Part shown: piece after piece, positions 45,679 through 58,561 of the stretch
Layout: every line of letters starts with the position of its first letter
Numbering within the stretch: position 1 is the stretch's first letter
Assembly (NCBI GenBank): GCA_029582165.1
Contig: CM055884.1
Coordinates: 16,696,537 to 16,760,536 of the forward strand
Direction: 5' to 3'
Length of the DNA: 64,000 nt
Origin: Portulaca oleracea
Taxonomy: Eukaryota > Streptophyta > Magnoliopsida > Caryophyllales > Portulacaceae
Made by a program: the position numbers and the translations under genes
Notes under the pieces: generated by a model
Told to the model about the DNA's origin: nothing
The model's database searches: none
What the model saw: only the letters and a program-made list of their open reading frames with translations

Positions 45679-46355
45679 GTGCCCTTAATTCATGCTTACT
45701 TCCCCTTTTATAGAGGAGTTTCACACACCTTGGATGTTCTAGTGGCTTCAGTACCACTATTACAGATACAAGCGGCTACAACACAAACACGTGATTCTTA
45801 CAGACTCAATAGTACAAACTTTAAATAACAACCACTTTATTTTATTAGTGGTACCACAGTAGCTTGCAAGTCATAATGCTTGTGGGGCTGCCAAAGATGC
45901 TTTATGCTCTCAAGTTGTACAGATTCAAATCTTCGTATTTATCCTGCTCCAACAGATTGTATTTATCAAAAAGCTCTTGAAGAAAAGATTTTCTTTCTGT
46001 GGATTAGAATTCTCCGGCTCCAATTTTTAACAGATATTCATACACATCTTAAGATTTAGCTCCACTAAAATGAATAAGTTGGTCAAACTTCTTTGGATAA
46101 GTGAAGGTAGTGTTGCCACAATGGATAACCCTATATCCTCTATCAATATCCAACCATAGATGGTGCATTAACTTGTAAAATCCAGTTGCTCTTGCCTTTG
46201 AAGGATTAATGACTTTTTCTCTTCTTTCTGGAAACCACTCTTCTTTTGTAAGATATCCTCCAGATGTGTCTTCGACTCTAATAAGATAATGGGCTGGACT
46301 GATCTTATCTCCATTTTATTCAATATTAACACATTCGTAGAAAGTAATCGGCCAT
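45679..46355 (-). pseudogene. Endogenous caulimovirid copy 2, promoter-proximal part (inverted)
   Basis: This is the reverse complement of about 44860-45535 of copy 1 with scattered differences. The TATA box lies on the minus strand at 45705-45714, and the 3' part of the post-RNase H region at 45950-46355. It is cut at 46355 by Athila-C, which duplicated GCCAT (46351-46355 and 60273-60277). The rest continues at 60278. Confidence 0.75.
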
Positions 46356-48106
46356 TATTTAGACCCAATTTTGTGTCTAAATAGCACCTTAATTTTTAGG
46401 CTTTTGACTTGTTTCGTAGTTTAATTTCATAGTTTTTAATACGTTTTTGGTTATTTTGTAGATTTTGGAGTCTTTACTCAAAACGTGGTAAAAAAGGCCA
46501 TTTTGCAGCTATTTTGGGAATCCCGAGATTTCCCGGGTCTTGACCGAGTCAAGAGTGAAGAAAGTAAAAAGGCCGGACATATCGAGCAGCTCAAAAGTAA
46601 AAGTTTTGCTGAGTTTTGCTATGGTAGCCCCCGCCACCCTCTTTGTAGCGGGTGCTACCCCTTCTCCTCCGCTCGTCGTTACACGCACCTAGGCGTAGCC
46701 CCCATCACCCTCTACGTAGCGGGCCTTACGCCCAGAGCTTCAGCTTGACCGGGCAAGATCGTACCTACGGTTCTGAGGACCGCACCCGCGGTGGTGCCAA
46801 GGTGTGTGCAGGAAGTGAAGTACCCGAGCAAGACCGTACCAGCGATCTTGGGACACCGCACCTGCGGTGTTGCGAAGGGGAGGAGAATCGCCTAGCCTGA
46901 TTCGCTTGACCCCATCTACGGTCCAGATACACCGTGCCTACAACGTTGCGAAGTAGAGAAAATCGTCTAGTTCACTTCGAAGGACCGTAGCTACGGTCCC
47001 GTAGACCGCACCTACGGTCCCCTGCAGTTCGCGCAATTCTGTTGGGTGAAGTGCTGCGTTTTGAGTAACCTTTCTGGCTTGTATATATTGCTACATTGGA
47101 CGATTAGTAGGGAGAGGCAATCTTAATTCCATTGTAGTTTTATCTTATCATATTAGCAACATTTTAGCCTTCAATTAGAGAGAGTTCCTAGTGATTAGTG
47201 AGTGATTACACTTGGATTATTGCTTTTGCACTGGATTCTATTGGAGTTCTATTGAAGTTTTGAAGATTTATCTTATTTTGGAGCATTGGATTCTTATTAT
47301 TCTAGAGCATCTTTCAATTGGCATCAAATTAATGAGCATTTCTTAACTCTTACTCTCTTTAGTTCATCCATTTACTCTTTAATCTCTTTTTTTTTTTATT
47401 AGATTGCTTAGTGTTCATTGATTGTTGCTATTGTTGCTTTCATTAACTAGAGTCTCTGTTTTTAACATGGATGATGTTATTAATGTTGTTAGCATGTTAG
47501 TCAAGATGATTAGAGGCTAGAAACCTTATGGGTTAGGAAGAAACTAAGGATGTGAATGGTTTATTTGGATTGGGTTAGCAATTTTAGGAGGTAATTTGTA
47601 GTGAAATCAATTTCCCATTCCTATTCTTCCCTCAAGTAGTATGTATTTGGGTATGAAAGTCCCCGAATACATCCAACACTTGAGTTGGAAGGCGGAATTG
47701 GGATAGTTAGTATTCTATTTACGAAAGTGAATAGAAGCTAATTAGAGAGTCTCGTTTCTTTAACTCTCCGGGTCCGTGGTGCGCTTGTAGGAAGTTAATC
47801 CGGATTATCCTTGAAGGAGAAAATCCGGTGAGTTTATTCTAACGGGATTGTCACTTGATTCTACTATTTTGTGGCTTTCTAATTGCGAAACCCTCGTCCT
47901 TATTACCGTTTGCGTCCCGAAATCTCCCGACACTCATTGTTTCATGTATTGACTGAACCATAGTTGTGTTTGTTCTGTTCGTCACCAAAATCCCTCTTGT
48001 GATCATGGGATCCTAAACCTCACCTAGAGTCAATTAGTCCTAGCCAAGGCCCCTAACTCCCTGAGAAGAATGATACAAAACCGGGGTACAAGAACCACGT
48101 TAAACA
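46356..48106 (+). repeat. Athila-C 5' LTR
   Basis: It is 1,751 bp. It starts TATTTAGACCC (TGTTTAGACCC in the 3' LTR), ends ACA at 48106, and is followed by the primer site TGGCGCCGTTGCCGGGGA (48110-48127). It contains the dyad cluster (46752-47022) and a TATA box GTATATATTG (47081-47090). Confidence 0.9.
46752..47090 (+). promoter_or_regulatory. Dyad array upstream of the TATA box, Athila-C 5' LTR
   Basis: About eight copies of a 14-16 bp dyad occur, such as ACCGTAGCTACGGT (a perfect palindrome) and ACCGCACCTACGGT, within 270 bp. The last lies about 60 bp before the TATA-like GTATATATTG (47081). The same array occurs in the 3' LTR and in the spacer at 54049-54252. A role as regulatory-protein sites or RNA structure is inference. 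Confidence 0.6.
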
Positions 48107-48377
48107 AAATGGCGCCGTTGCCGGGGAGCAAGCGCACCTAGCTTAGCTCTTTGTCTTTAGGTTGTTTAAGATCATTTCATTTGCTAGAGATTTTATATCC
48201 TTGGTTGTTGGGAATTTGATTCTTCGATATGTCTTTTTGTGCATGCAGACTCGATCTGGACAAGGCCGAACGCCTAAAACTCCACCGATTTCGAATCCGG
48301 AAAGTATTATTCGCCAAGCAAACACCGGCTCGAGACGAAGAAGACGATAAAGGGAGCAATAGACGATCGAAATTCCA

Positions 48378-49960
48378 ATGTCTGACGGAGAACCAGATCC
48401 ACCCCGTACCTTAGCATCATACTCATTACCATCGTCAGGTACGGGAGGCGATCCCATAGTATTACCTACATTACCACCAAACGCATCGTTCGAGTTTAAA
48501 CCATATTTGCTAGAGATATTCGAGAACACTTCGTACCATGGAGGAGATCATGAAAATCCCATCGATCACATCAATAGGTGCGAGCAACGTATCGGTTTAG
48601 GGCAAATGAACGGAGTTTCCGCCGAATACATGAAGCTGCAGTTTTTCCCACTCACTTTGAAGGGAAAAGCACTATTGTGGCTCAACACGTGTCTACCGGG
48701 TACTTATTCTACATGGGATGCCCACAGTCGTGATTTTCTTCAAAGGTTTTTTCCCAATGATGAGACGTGTCGTTTGAGGCAAGCCATTATGAGTTTTCAA
48801 CAAGAGTCCGGTGAGTCATTATTCGAAGCATGGGGGAGATTCAAAGGTCTCCAACGGAGGTGTCCTCACCACACTCTGGAGGATTGGATACTTTTACATC
48901 ATTTTTACTCGGGATTATGTAGCTATTTGCAAGAATCTATTGATCATGCCTCCGGTGGCATGTTTCTCAAGAAGACGGCGGATGAAGCAAGCGTATTTCT
49001 CCATGAGTTATCTCAAAACTCTCCACATTGGGGAGGCGGCCATAGTCCAAAAGATGGAGGTCCTTCTTTAGAGAGCAACCCTACGATCAAATTTCTCATA
49101 AATGCCGTACTAGAGATGCAACAGAAGAAGGCCTTGGACGAGACTACGAGGCAAGTAAAGGCAACTCAAGAGGTACCTATGCTTATTCCGGATGTCCGAG
49201 TTCTTGTATGTGATTTTTGTGGAGGGCCACATTCTTTGCAACGGTGTGAGGAATATCAAGCCGAGCAAGTCCAAGCTATCTATCCTAACAATAACCTGTA
49301 CTATTCCACACATAACCCTATTCGTCCTCGTGGAAATTATGCCTATAACCAACAAGCTCCAGAAAACCAAAACCCACCCCCCGGTTTCCAAAATCAAAAC
49401 CGCCGCCAATATCAACAAAACCCTCACCATGATCAAACTTCCCAAACACCCAAACCACCACAACAAGAATTTTCCATCGAGCAAATTTTACAAAAGATCT
49501 CTTTAACTCAAGATAGAGACCAAGCACGCATCAAAAATCTTGAGTTACAATTTGCTCAAATGTCGCAACAATCTAAGCCTATCCAATCCCTTCCTAGCCA
49601 ACCCCAACCAAACCCTAAGGGGCAGTTGAATGCTATTACATTGAGGAGTGGTAGGGAGGTTGAAGGCCCTAAGTTGGTGGAGGAAGATGCTTTGGGAGAA
49701 AAAGAAGGTGATGTGGTGGATGTTACGGAGGAGGAGGATTTGATGGAGAAATAGGAGAGTGAGTTTGTTTTGGTTAAGGGGCATGAGGAGGTACATGAGG
49801 AGGAGTTAGATGAATCTAGAAAAGGGAAAGGAATAGTGGTGGAAGAAGAGCCGATCCAAGCCATTGAGAAATCGAAGCTACCGCCGGTTCCATTTCCCGA
49901 GCGATGGCAAAGCCCAAGTCCGATGCGAAGTTTTCAAAGTTCATCGAAATGCTCTAAAAG
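48378..49960 (+). pseudogene. gag: Athila-C gag
   Basis: ATG at 48378. The first 458 codons are open and contain the Retrotrans_gag capsid domain (about residues 50-200; motifs LKGKALLWLN, ESLFEAWGRFKGL, HHFYSGL). A CDFCGGPHSLQRC segment sits near residue 276, where gypsy gags have a zinc knuckle. A Gln/Asn/Pro-rich linker follows. TAG at 49752-49754 stops the frame. The same frame then continues acidic sequence to about 49915, where a 1-base shift moves to the frame of the protease ORF. No other damage is seen, so a short history of decay is likely. Confidence 0.85.
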
Positions 49961-49966
49961 CTTCAA

Positions 49967-50830
49967 GTGAACATTCTATTCTTAGATGCTATTTCCGAGG
50001 TTCCATCTTTCAAGAAGCATTTGAAGGAGCTTCTCACTAGCAAAAGGAGAATTCAAGAGAAGTCAACTATCCACTTGACTGCTGATTGTAGTGCTATTAT
50101 TGACAACAAAACTCCGGAGAAGTTAGCTGATCCCGAAAGTTTTTCTATTCCTTGCACCATAGGGGACATGCGGATTGGTCGCGCTCTTTGTGATTTAGGG
50201 GCTAGCATGAGCGTTATGCCTTATTCTATATGCAAGAGGTTGAATCTCGATGATTTAACTCCTACGACCATCAATCTTCAATTAGCCGATCGCTCCGTGC
50301 GAAGACCCATGGGTATATTGGAAGATATTCCCATCCAAGTGGGTAGATTTTTGATACCTTGTGATTTCGTGATTTTAGAGATGGAGGAAGACCACAACAT
50401 TCCTATTATTTTGGGAAGGCCATTCATTGCTACGGCCGGAGTGATAATAGATGTGAAGCATGGTAGTATGTCATTGAATGTTGGTGATGAGAGCATTATT
50501 TTCAACCTCGAGGGATCCTTGAAAAATCCTTCATATGGGAATTCATGTTATGCTATCGATATGATGGAAGTACTAATTGATGAATATCTTGAAGAATCTC
50601 ATCTACTTGAGTCTACTTGCGATGATCCTTTGGGAGCTTGTCTACTAGAATCTTTCCAATTTGAGACTGACGGCACTGACATCACGTTTCTCACCAACCT
50701 TCTTGATTCATCACCAACGCATGAGGAGATTACTATTGATGAGCCTCATATTGAGTGCATGGAGATTCAAGAAGTGATCTGCAAGGGTATGTCTTCTCCC
50801 CAAGCTAAATCCTCTACTTCTTCTTTATAG
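49967..50830 (+). pseudogene. pro: Athila-C aspartic protease region
   Basis: It continues from gag after a frameshift, with the Athila-typical lead-in LKELLTSKRRI and then the protease. The active site reads CDLGASMSVMP, the Leu variant common in Athila-type elements. A downstream block IILGRPFIATAGV forms the second conserved motif. The frame runs 287 codons to TAG at 50828-50830 and is continued in the same frame by RT sequence, so this stop may be a single mutation. Confidence 0.85.
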
Positions 50831-53686
50831 GTTAAACCTTTACCCCCTTCCTTGCAATATGCTTTCTTGGATGATGAAAAATCTTTGCCTGCTATTGTCA
50901 ATGCCAAGTTGCATGATTCTGATTTGTCCAAGTTGCTTGATTTGTTGAGAAAGCATAGGGGTGCTTTAGGTTATAAATTTGAGGATTTGAAAGGTTTGTC
51001 CCCATCCATTTGTATGCATTCCATTGATTTGTTCGAAGATGCAAAACCAACTAGGCAACCGCAATGTAGATTGAATCCTAATATGCAAGATGTAGTTAAG
51101 AAAGTAGTAGTTAAGTTGTTGGCTGCTGGGATCATCTTCCCCATCGCAAATAGTGAATGGGTAAGCCCGGTTCAGTGTGTACCAAAGAAGGGTGGGATGA
51201 CAGTCGTTGAGAATGAGAAGAAAGAGCTAGTTAGTACCCGAACCGTCACGGGATGGGGATGTGCATTGACTATCGCCAATTAAACAAAGTGACCAAGAAA
51301 GACCATTTGACCAAATGTTAGAGAGGTTGGCGGGTCATTCATACTTTTGCTTTTTAGATGGGTACTCAGGTTTTTTTTCAAATTCCAATCCATCCCGCGC
51401 ATCATGAAAAAACTACTTTCACTTACCCATATGGTACATTTTCTTATAGACGTATGCCTTTTGGTTTGTGTAATGCACCGGGAACATTTCGACGATGCAT
51501 GATGGCCATTTTCAGTGACTTCATTGAGCAATGTATGGAAGTTTTTATGGATGATTTTTCTGTCTATGGTAATACCTTTGATGATTGTTTGGCTAACTTA
51601 GAGAAAGTTCTTATTCGTTGTGAGGAAGTCGACTTAGTTTTGAATTGGGAGAAATGCCATTTCATGGTAGAAGAAGGTATTGTTTTGGGGCACTTAATTT
51701 TTTCGAGGGGCATCGAAGTTGACAAGGCAAAAGTTGAAGTGATAAAGCGCCTACCACCCCCGATTTTCGTTAAAGGGGTGCGTAGTTTCCTTGGCCATGC
51801 CGACTTTTACCACCAATTCGTCAAGGATTTTTCTAAAATCGCTCGTCCTTTAATTGATCTCTTGTGCAAGGATGCCCCATTCTCTTTTACTGATGAATGT
51901 CTCGAGTCCTTTTTCAGATTGAAGCATGCTTTGATATCCGCGCTAGTTGTCCAACCTCCGGATTGGACATTGCCTTTCGAGATTATGGCCGATGCTAGCG
52001 ATTTCGCAATTGGAGCATGTTTGGCTCAAACCAAAGAGAGGAAGCCGCGGGTCATCTACTATGCAAGCCATGCGCTTGATAACGCACAGAAAAATTATAC
52101 GACCACGGATAAGGAGCTCTTGGCCATTATCTTTGCTCTAAACAAATTTCGGCAATACCTCATGTTCTCCAAGGTTATTGTGTACACGGATCATGCCTCA
52201 ATCAAGTTCTTAATGGGGAAGAAAAAAATGAAGCCAAGACTCATTCGTTGGGTCTTGCTTTTGCAAGAGTTCGACTTGGAGATTCGTGACAAGGCCAGGA
52301 CTAAGAATGTTATAGCCGACCACCTGTCGAGGATCCTTGTTGATTTGGATGATACTCAACCCATTATGGACTCTTTTCCGGATGAACACCTCATGTTTGT
52401 CAAGCATTCTCACCCATGGTACGCCAATATCATCAACTACTTGTCTAGTGAGGTGATTCCTCAAAATTTGACTCCGCATCAAAAGAAAAAGTTCTTTCAT
52501 GACGTGAAACATTTCTTTGGGGACGATCCATTCTTGTTTCGTTTATGCAATGACGAAATGTATAGAAGATGCTTACCCGAGAGTGAAGTGAAGTCCGTGT
52601 TGACACATTGCCATGAGTTCCCGGTTGGAGGTCATAGTGGATCTCAAAAGACGGCCCTACAAGCCAGTTATTGGTGGCCGACCCTCTTTCGAGATGCTCA
52701 CCTTCATGTCAAGTCATGCGATAAATGTCATCGGTCTGGAAATATTTCCCGGAAAAATGAGATGCCACTGAATTTCATTCTCGAGGTAGAGGTTTTTGAT
52801 GTGTGGGGATTTGATTTTATGGGTCCCTTTCCGTCATCCAAGGGTCATCAATACATTCTTGTGGCGGTAGACTATGTATCGTAATGGGTTGAAGCGATCC
52901 CATGCGTGAGATGCGATGGCAAATCTGTGTCAAGGTTTTTGAAGAAGATTTTATTCCCAAGATTCGGTATTCCGAGGGTTATTATTAGCGACAATGATTC
53001 TCATTTTATTGAGAAGAGGTTTGAGTCCCTCTTAGCGAAGTATGGTATCAATCACAAAAGAGGACTCCCCTATCACCCTCAAACGCAAGGGCAAGTTGAG
53101 ATTTCAAATCGTGCTATAAAGGAGATTTTGGAGAAGACGGTTAGTTCCTCACGAAGGGATTGGGCGGAGAAATTAGATGATGTCTTGTGGGCATATCACA
53201 CCGCCTTCAAAACGCCGATTGGGACTACTCCGTACCGTCTTGTCTTTAGGAAAGCATGCCATTTTCCCGTAGAACTTGAACACAAGACGATGTGGGCGAT
53301 CAAGAAAATGAATTATGATCTCAGGGGCAAGTCGTTTATTCCAGTTGGAGGAGCTTGAGGAGCTGCGACGTCATTCCTATGAAAATAATAGGATCTACAA
53401 AGAGCGAACAAAAGCATGGCACAACAAGAGATTGAACCATCACGAGTCTGTGGTAGGTGATAGAGTCCTTATCTTCAATTCGTGGCTCAAACAATTTTCC
53501 GGGAAGCTGAGATCGAGGTGGTCCGGGCCCTTTGAAATCGTAAGGATCCTTCCCGCTGGGGTTGTTGAACTTAAAAATGCAAAGGGGGAGTGCTTCAAAG
53601 TCAATTCATCCAAGATCAAGCCATACATTATGGGAGAGGAATATGCGGGGATGGTAGTGGTGTTCCTCGCCGACATTGAAAGTTGA
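50831..53686 (+). pseudogene. pol: Athila-C pol: RT, RNase H, integrase
   Basis: The RT N-terminus (50852-51283) is followed by a frameshift near 51240-51350. RT fingers/palm continue at 51358 ([14 protein letters not shown], catalytic box FMDDFSVYG). RNase H spans about 51960-52330 ([37 protein letters not shown]). The integrase HHCC finger is at about 52600-52740. The DDE residues lie in [15 protein letters not shown] and GQVEISNRA. The C-terminal domain reads WSGPFEIVRI. A TAA at 52882-52884 and a frameshift near 53330 break integrase. About 950 codons in total, a normal length. Confidence 0.9.
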
Positions 53687-54790
53687 AAGAATGGTTTAGG
53701 TCGAGCTAGGACCTAAAACAGGCACCCGGGAGGAGGTATAAGTTACTTCCCCTACCTTTAATGTTTTCCTTTTATTTCTTACATTTTGCATTTTTATTCC
53801 TTTTGTCCTAATGTTTTTAATTGGTTAAGGTTTGAGAAAAAAATCTCAGAAAAGAAAAAAAATTGAGAAAGTAAAAAAAAATCGAGGGTGAGAAGAAAAT
53901 TTGTGAAGGAAGCGATACATGGTGGTTTTGAGTGTTGAAAGATGTTCTTGAAAGTTTATGAGTAAGAAAAGAGGGTTGATAATGAGAGAGTAGAATTTTA
54001 GGACTTAACATTGTTTTCAAGTTTTTAAGTCCTGTAGGTGCAGGGGAGAAGCCGAAGGAGACCGCACCTGCGGTGGTCCAGACCGCAGCTACGGTCATAC
54101 TATTTCATTTTTTCTAAGTTTTTGGCCCAGGAACTACACCGCACCTACGGTCGACGTTACCGCACCCACGGTCGCAGGAAAATAATTTTTGTCTCAGGAT
54201 TGTGGCCGCAGAGGACTGCACCTACGGTCCCTGGAACCGTACCTACGGTCTGTTGAGTAGCAGCGAATTGTGTCGGGGTTTATAACCTACTTCTCCCTCA
54301 TTTTCACTCAATTCTTTTCCCTCTCACTCACTCGAAAAAACATTTTCCTCCCTCTAATCCTTAAATCCCTTGTCCCAATCACCCAAATCCTTCACAAATT
54401 CCCCTTCCCCACTCTCCAATTTCGCAAATCTGTGCCCAAGCCGCGCCACACCTGCATTTTCTCACCATTTTTGGAGCTCTTCAAGTGAAATTCATGCGTG
54501 GAGACCTTGTTGAGGTTCGAAAATGGTAAGGAACGCATCTAAGTTTTCAAATCAGGTACCTCTTGCTATTTGGCATGCCAAATTTCGTTTTTCTTGCTAA
54601 TTGTGGTTGATTTTGTGCACAATTTCGTCATTCACTCTTTGAATAATTGTTGAAAGCTCTTGGTTGAGGCTTGGGGGTGTCGAATTATGTGTTAATTTGT
54701 TGATTGGAGTTTGGTTAGTGAAGTTCTTGGTGGAGACCTAGGAGTTTAGACATTGTGTGCACATTGTTGTTGTTGCTCTTTATTTGCTTC
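53687..54790 (+). other. Athila-C post-pol spacer with dyad array
   Basis: Non-coding sequence between pol and the env-position ORF. At 54030 an acceptor-like TCCTGTAGG is followed by six copies of the ACCGCACCTACGGT-type dyad (54049-54252), then a C/T-rich run (54290-54450). A possible GT...AG intron runs from about 54525 (ATGGTAAGG) to 54796 (TTCAATAG). Confidence 0.6.
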
Positions 54791-54796
54791 AATAGG

Positions 54797-56143
54797 TCCA
54801 TCCAAGCAATCCCGAACTGAGAAAGAACCGACCCCTCCTCCCTCTACGTCGGAAGCGATCGATAAGACCCGTTACAAGGACAACCCGCTTTTATGATTCA
54901 ATGTGATCCAAAGGTGAAGGTCACCTTTAGGGATGATATGCACAAGCAGAGGTATGCACGGTTAAAGCAACGAAAAATTTGTGCTCCTGATTTATATCAT
55001 GAGGAAACGGCGAAGGATGTATACTGCAAACCGAGCATGGATTACTTCATTAAAGTCATGGGTTAGGAAATTTTTGCCACCATCAATGTCGACCAACCGG
55101 TGCTCGAATTCTTGAGCTCTTTAGTGGTTAGGGAGGATGGCACATCTAATGCCACGTTTACCTACCTAGTTGCCAAGAAAGAAGTGGAGTGTTCGGTTCA
55201 AGATCTTTGCAACGCTCTAGGTCTTCCCTTGGATGGGCTTTTCTACGGTGAGTGCGTCAAATTCGACGAGCAAGAAGCAATGAAGGCTCTCACCTATTGG
55301 CGGAGACGATATCCCAAGTCTCGGACTCGTAAATTGGAGGTCCATAGCCCGAGTAATTCAAAAGCCCGAGATTTTTGCAACTTGAGTGTTCGCCTTTTCC
55401 ACCGGATCATCTCGAGTTCCGTCTTCGGCCGCGACACTGGACGGTCAAACATTCGCAAAGACGATCTCTTTGTTATTTACAACGCAATCAACGGCCGCCA
55501 TGTCAACACCGGTTCTTGCATTCTTCACTGTCTTCGGGAAATCAGTCTTGAAACCCGTAGTATGACCATTGGCATGGGACACATCATTTGTCACTTTCTC
55601 AAGAAGCAAGGCTTCGAGTCCTACCTTGCCAAACGGACTCCATGGTATCTCCCCGACCCTATTGACGGTGTTCGACTGCGGAAGATGGAATTCTTGGATA
55701 AGCATAAGGCTCGAACACTCTATCGCCACGGGTACGACTCCCACAGTGTTGTGATCCATTTGACTGATGATCATGCTGAAAAGTGGTTAGATGTCACCGA
55801 CCGGCGCACTTGGTCGTGTGGACAAAAGCATGGTAGCCATTATGTGGTGGGTAGTCCTTTTGAGCCCGAGGAAGAGAGCGAAGAGGCAGCCGAGGAAGAT
55901 GAGGAAGAGGAAGAACAAGAGCACGAAGATGCGGGACCAAGCCAAGCCGGAGATACCACATTGGAACCTATTAGTGATCAACTCCGAGAGCTACACAATG
56001 AATTCCAAGAGCAACGAGAACTCATCCAAAACCAACAAAGCTTGATCGAGAATTTGCAAGGATTTCTTGAAGTGCAACAAGAAATTCTTGTTGGCATTCA
56101 AGCACAACTCCAACCCCAACCTCCTCCGGGAGGATCCACTTGA
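54797..56143 (+). pseudogene. Athila-C env-position ORF (function unknown)
   Basis: The long open part is 55100-56143 (347 codons). It is preceded by about 95 codons of related frame with a stop (TAG 55064-55066) and a likely 1-base shift near 54890. The protein resembles the ORF found in the env position of Athila elements, which databases label as a putative plant transposon protein. A globular region covers residues 1-255, then an acidic Glu-rich tract, then a Gln-rich coiled coil (residues ~290-335) and a proline-rich end. I see no signal peptide or membrane segment in this copy, so an envelope role is not supported here. Confidence 0.7.
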
Positions 56144-58561
56144 TGGACTATTTGTAAGCGTCCCTGCCCCCACTCGATAATTTTCATTGTCTTTACGTAT
56201 TTTACTGCGTGAAATATAAGTGTGGGGGGGGGGTGCTTCATCGGGGTGCCTCATCGGGGGATTGGACGGGAAGGCTTCGTGGTTTTGGCGTGTTGGTGTC
56301 TCAGGTCCTTTTGGCTTGTTTTGGTGTTGCTCTCAAAGTCGACTGGACATGGCTTGTGGTGTTCTTTTGATTGTATTTTGGTTGTCTTTTGGTTGTAGTT
56401 GGGATGTCTTGGTTGGTAGTTGTTCTTTTGGCCGATAGTGGTTTATTTTGCCTAGTGTCGGTTGTATTTTGGGCAAGGATGGTTGTGATGGCAATGTAAT
56501 GAATGGTTGTTATTAATGAAATGAAATGAATGAAGTTTGTTTGGTCAATTTGAGTTGAGTTTCACCCTTATTTCCCGCCTCAATGAGTGAGATTCGGGGA
56601 TAAGGCATGTCATTGGCAATGTACATTTTGTTTATAGTTTTTCTTCTTTTTAGTTCCTTTTTGTTTAAAAGTTTTGTTAGTTTTTCTTTGATTTTGTTTT
56701 CAATCTAGCATGTGGATTTTGTCATGTATAAAGTCGTCCTTTTGCTCTAATATCATTGTGATTCAATTGAACGACGACTTCGGATCACGGCTTGAACACT
56801 TATGAAGAGCTCGAGGTAACATCTTTCCACCTTGCTCTTTCCTATGTGAATTATTATTCTGATCCGTCGCATGCTTGATTTTCTTTTGGGTGGCGAACCC
56901 CTTTGAGTGTTTGGGTTGGGATTATCTTGTTGTTGGAGCTGTGTGGGCTCAGGTCGCCACCATTTGCTTATTAGCTGCTTGTTTGTTTTTTTTGGTTCTC
57001 TACCCTTTTTCTTGTGACACCTTCCCATAGTGAGGACATTGTGGCATTTTAAGTAGGAGGGGGGGGAGATATTCTGTTTCAAGGGTAGATCACCTAGATT
57101 TTTGGTTTTTGTTTTCCCAGTTTTTGCTTAAATTTTGAAAATTTTTGTGTGAAAAAGGAGAAAAAAGGGAGTGGAAACCTTTAAAGTTTTCTTTCTGTTT
57201 TCGTTTTCGCTTTGTTTGCTTTGTTTCTTGGATCTTGTTGTCAAAATTGAGAAACCGTTTTTAATCTTCTTTTAAAGAAACTGGTCTGAGTGTTTTCGAC
57301 CCTGTCTCGGGTGCTAGTCATGGCTTATCTCTTTAGATGTCCTTCATTGAATGTCTAGTGAGACCCCCGATTCCTTCCACATTCTAGTTGAAACCGGGAG
57401 ATTCTAGGGGTTTGTGTTCGAGCCCTGTTTAGCAATAGAAAAAGCAAAAAGAAAGAAAATGAAAGCAAAGCTTTAATAACCTGATTAAGTGGGGTGTGTC
57501 GGCTTTACGACACCAACCACCGTACACTTAGCCAACCTACGTGGGCCCGGTTTTAGCGGTACGGCGCTATTACCCCTTAAGCCCCTCCTATATCGAATTC
57601 TCGACGGAGGTGTGTATGGAAAAGACTGTGTTGGGAGGGTAAAAAGATCAAGAAATTGAATTTCAATTATTTGTCAGCAAAATAGCCCCGTAACTTCGGG
57701 AGAAGGGTTTTCAAGAAACTGCTCGAGTTTTAGCAAAAGCGGATTTTTCCAATTCTGTTTGTGAGTCCCTCGAGAAAAATAGAACGAATTGGCTGAACAG
57801 GCTTGTCTCGACAACTAGCGAAGCATCGGACCAATGATCACCCAAGAACGGAACTATAACCGAAGCGTCGTTCCCGAAAGTAAGGCTAATACCGACCTTT
57901 AAAAAGCTAAAGAAAGAAAAAAAAAAGAGCATTTTGTTGGGATTACCCAACTCCAAAAAGAAAGGTTTAAGCGTTAATAAAGTGAGGGGCCTCTCCTTGC
58001 ATCACCTACGGCCCTCATCAAGCTAAGGGCGACCAAATGCTGGGAAGAACAACTCTTTTCTTTTCCTTGTTCATTTCGTTTGTTTTTTAGCTCAGGCACG
58101 AGTCTTTAGAGTCTATCAGAATCGGTTAGAACCCACTAGCACTTATGCACATGGAGTTTTGCTTGGCATTAGGTGTAGGACATCGAAAATCTCAAAGAAT
58201 GACTTTTGCTTGGGTTAGGTGTTCGTGAAATGCTCATAACGGTTCCTTTTGGAGGTTTAATAACGTTTTCCTGATTTAGATTTTGAGATCCTTTGAAGCG
58301 AAGTCTTTGTTCTTCTTTTCTTTTGTTTTCGTTGGTTTTGTTTTCACTTTCACTCTCTCCTATTTCTTTGGCTTTTGTGGGTGTAGCCGCTACAAACCCT
58401 CACGAGTCCATCTCGTCCACCCGGGCTGCCGGGGGGTTCAAAGGGCTTGGTGCATACACTAAATGCACTCGTTTCTCTCCCATGAGAGAGGACTTTGTGT
58501 TAGTTTAGGTACTTTTTGTCTTGTTTTGCTCGGGACGAGCAAAAGTTTAAGTGTGGGGGAG
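56144..58561 (+). other. Athila-C 3' untranslated region with three G-tracts and the terminal PPT
   Basis: 2.4 kb of non-coding sequence. G-rich tracts lie at 56221-56233 and 57054-57069, and the terminal polypurine tract at 58551-58561. The last is directly preceded by a perfect 9-bp stem (58524-58532 with 58536-58544, 3-base loop). Another short stem, GTGTCG...CGACAC, lies near 57496-57513. The short open frame at 58293-58508 looks fortuitous. Confidence 0.65.

Noticed and set aside
46752..47022. GC-rich dyads in the Athila-C LTR as intrinsic terminators
   Set aside because: This is plant nuclear DNA; such terminators do not apply. The dyads lie upstream of a TATA box rather than at transcript ends.
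54797..56143. Env-position ORF called as a retroviral envelope gene
   Set aside because: No signal peptide, fusion segment or membrane anchor is visible. The acidic, coiled-coil and proline-rich layout does not support an envelope protein.
56220..56438. A 72-codon frame after the Athila-C ORF
   Set aside because: It starts within a G-tract in untranslated sequence, is rich in Cys, Ser and Trp by composition alone, and has no counterpart in Athila-B.
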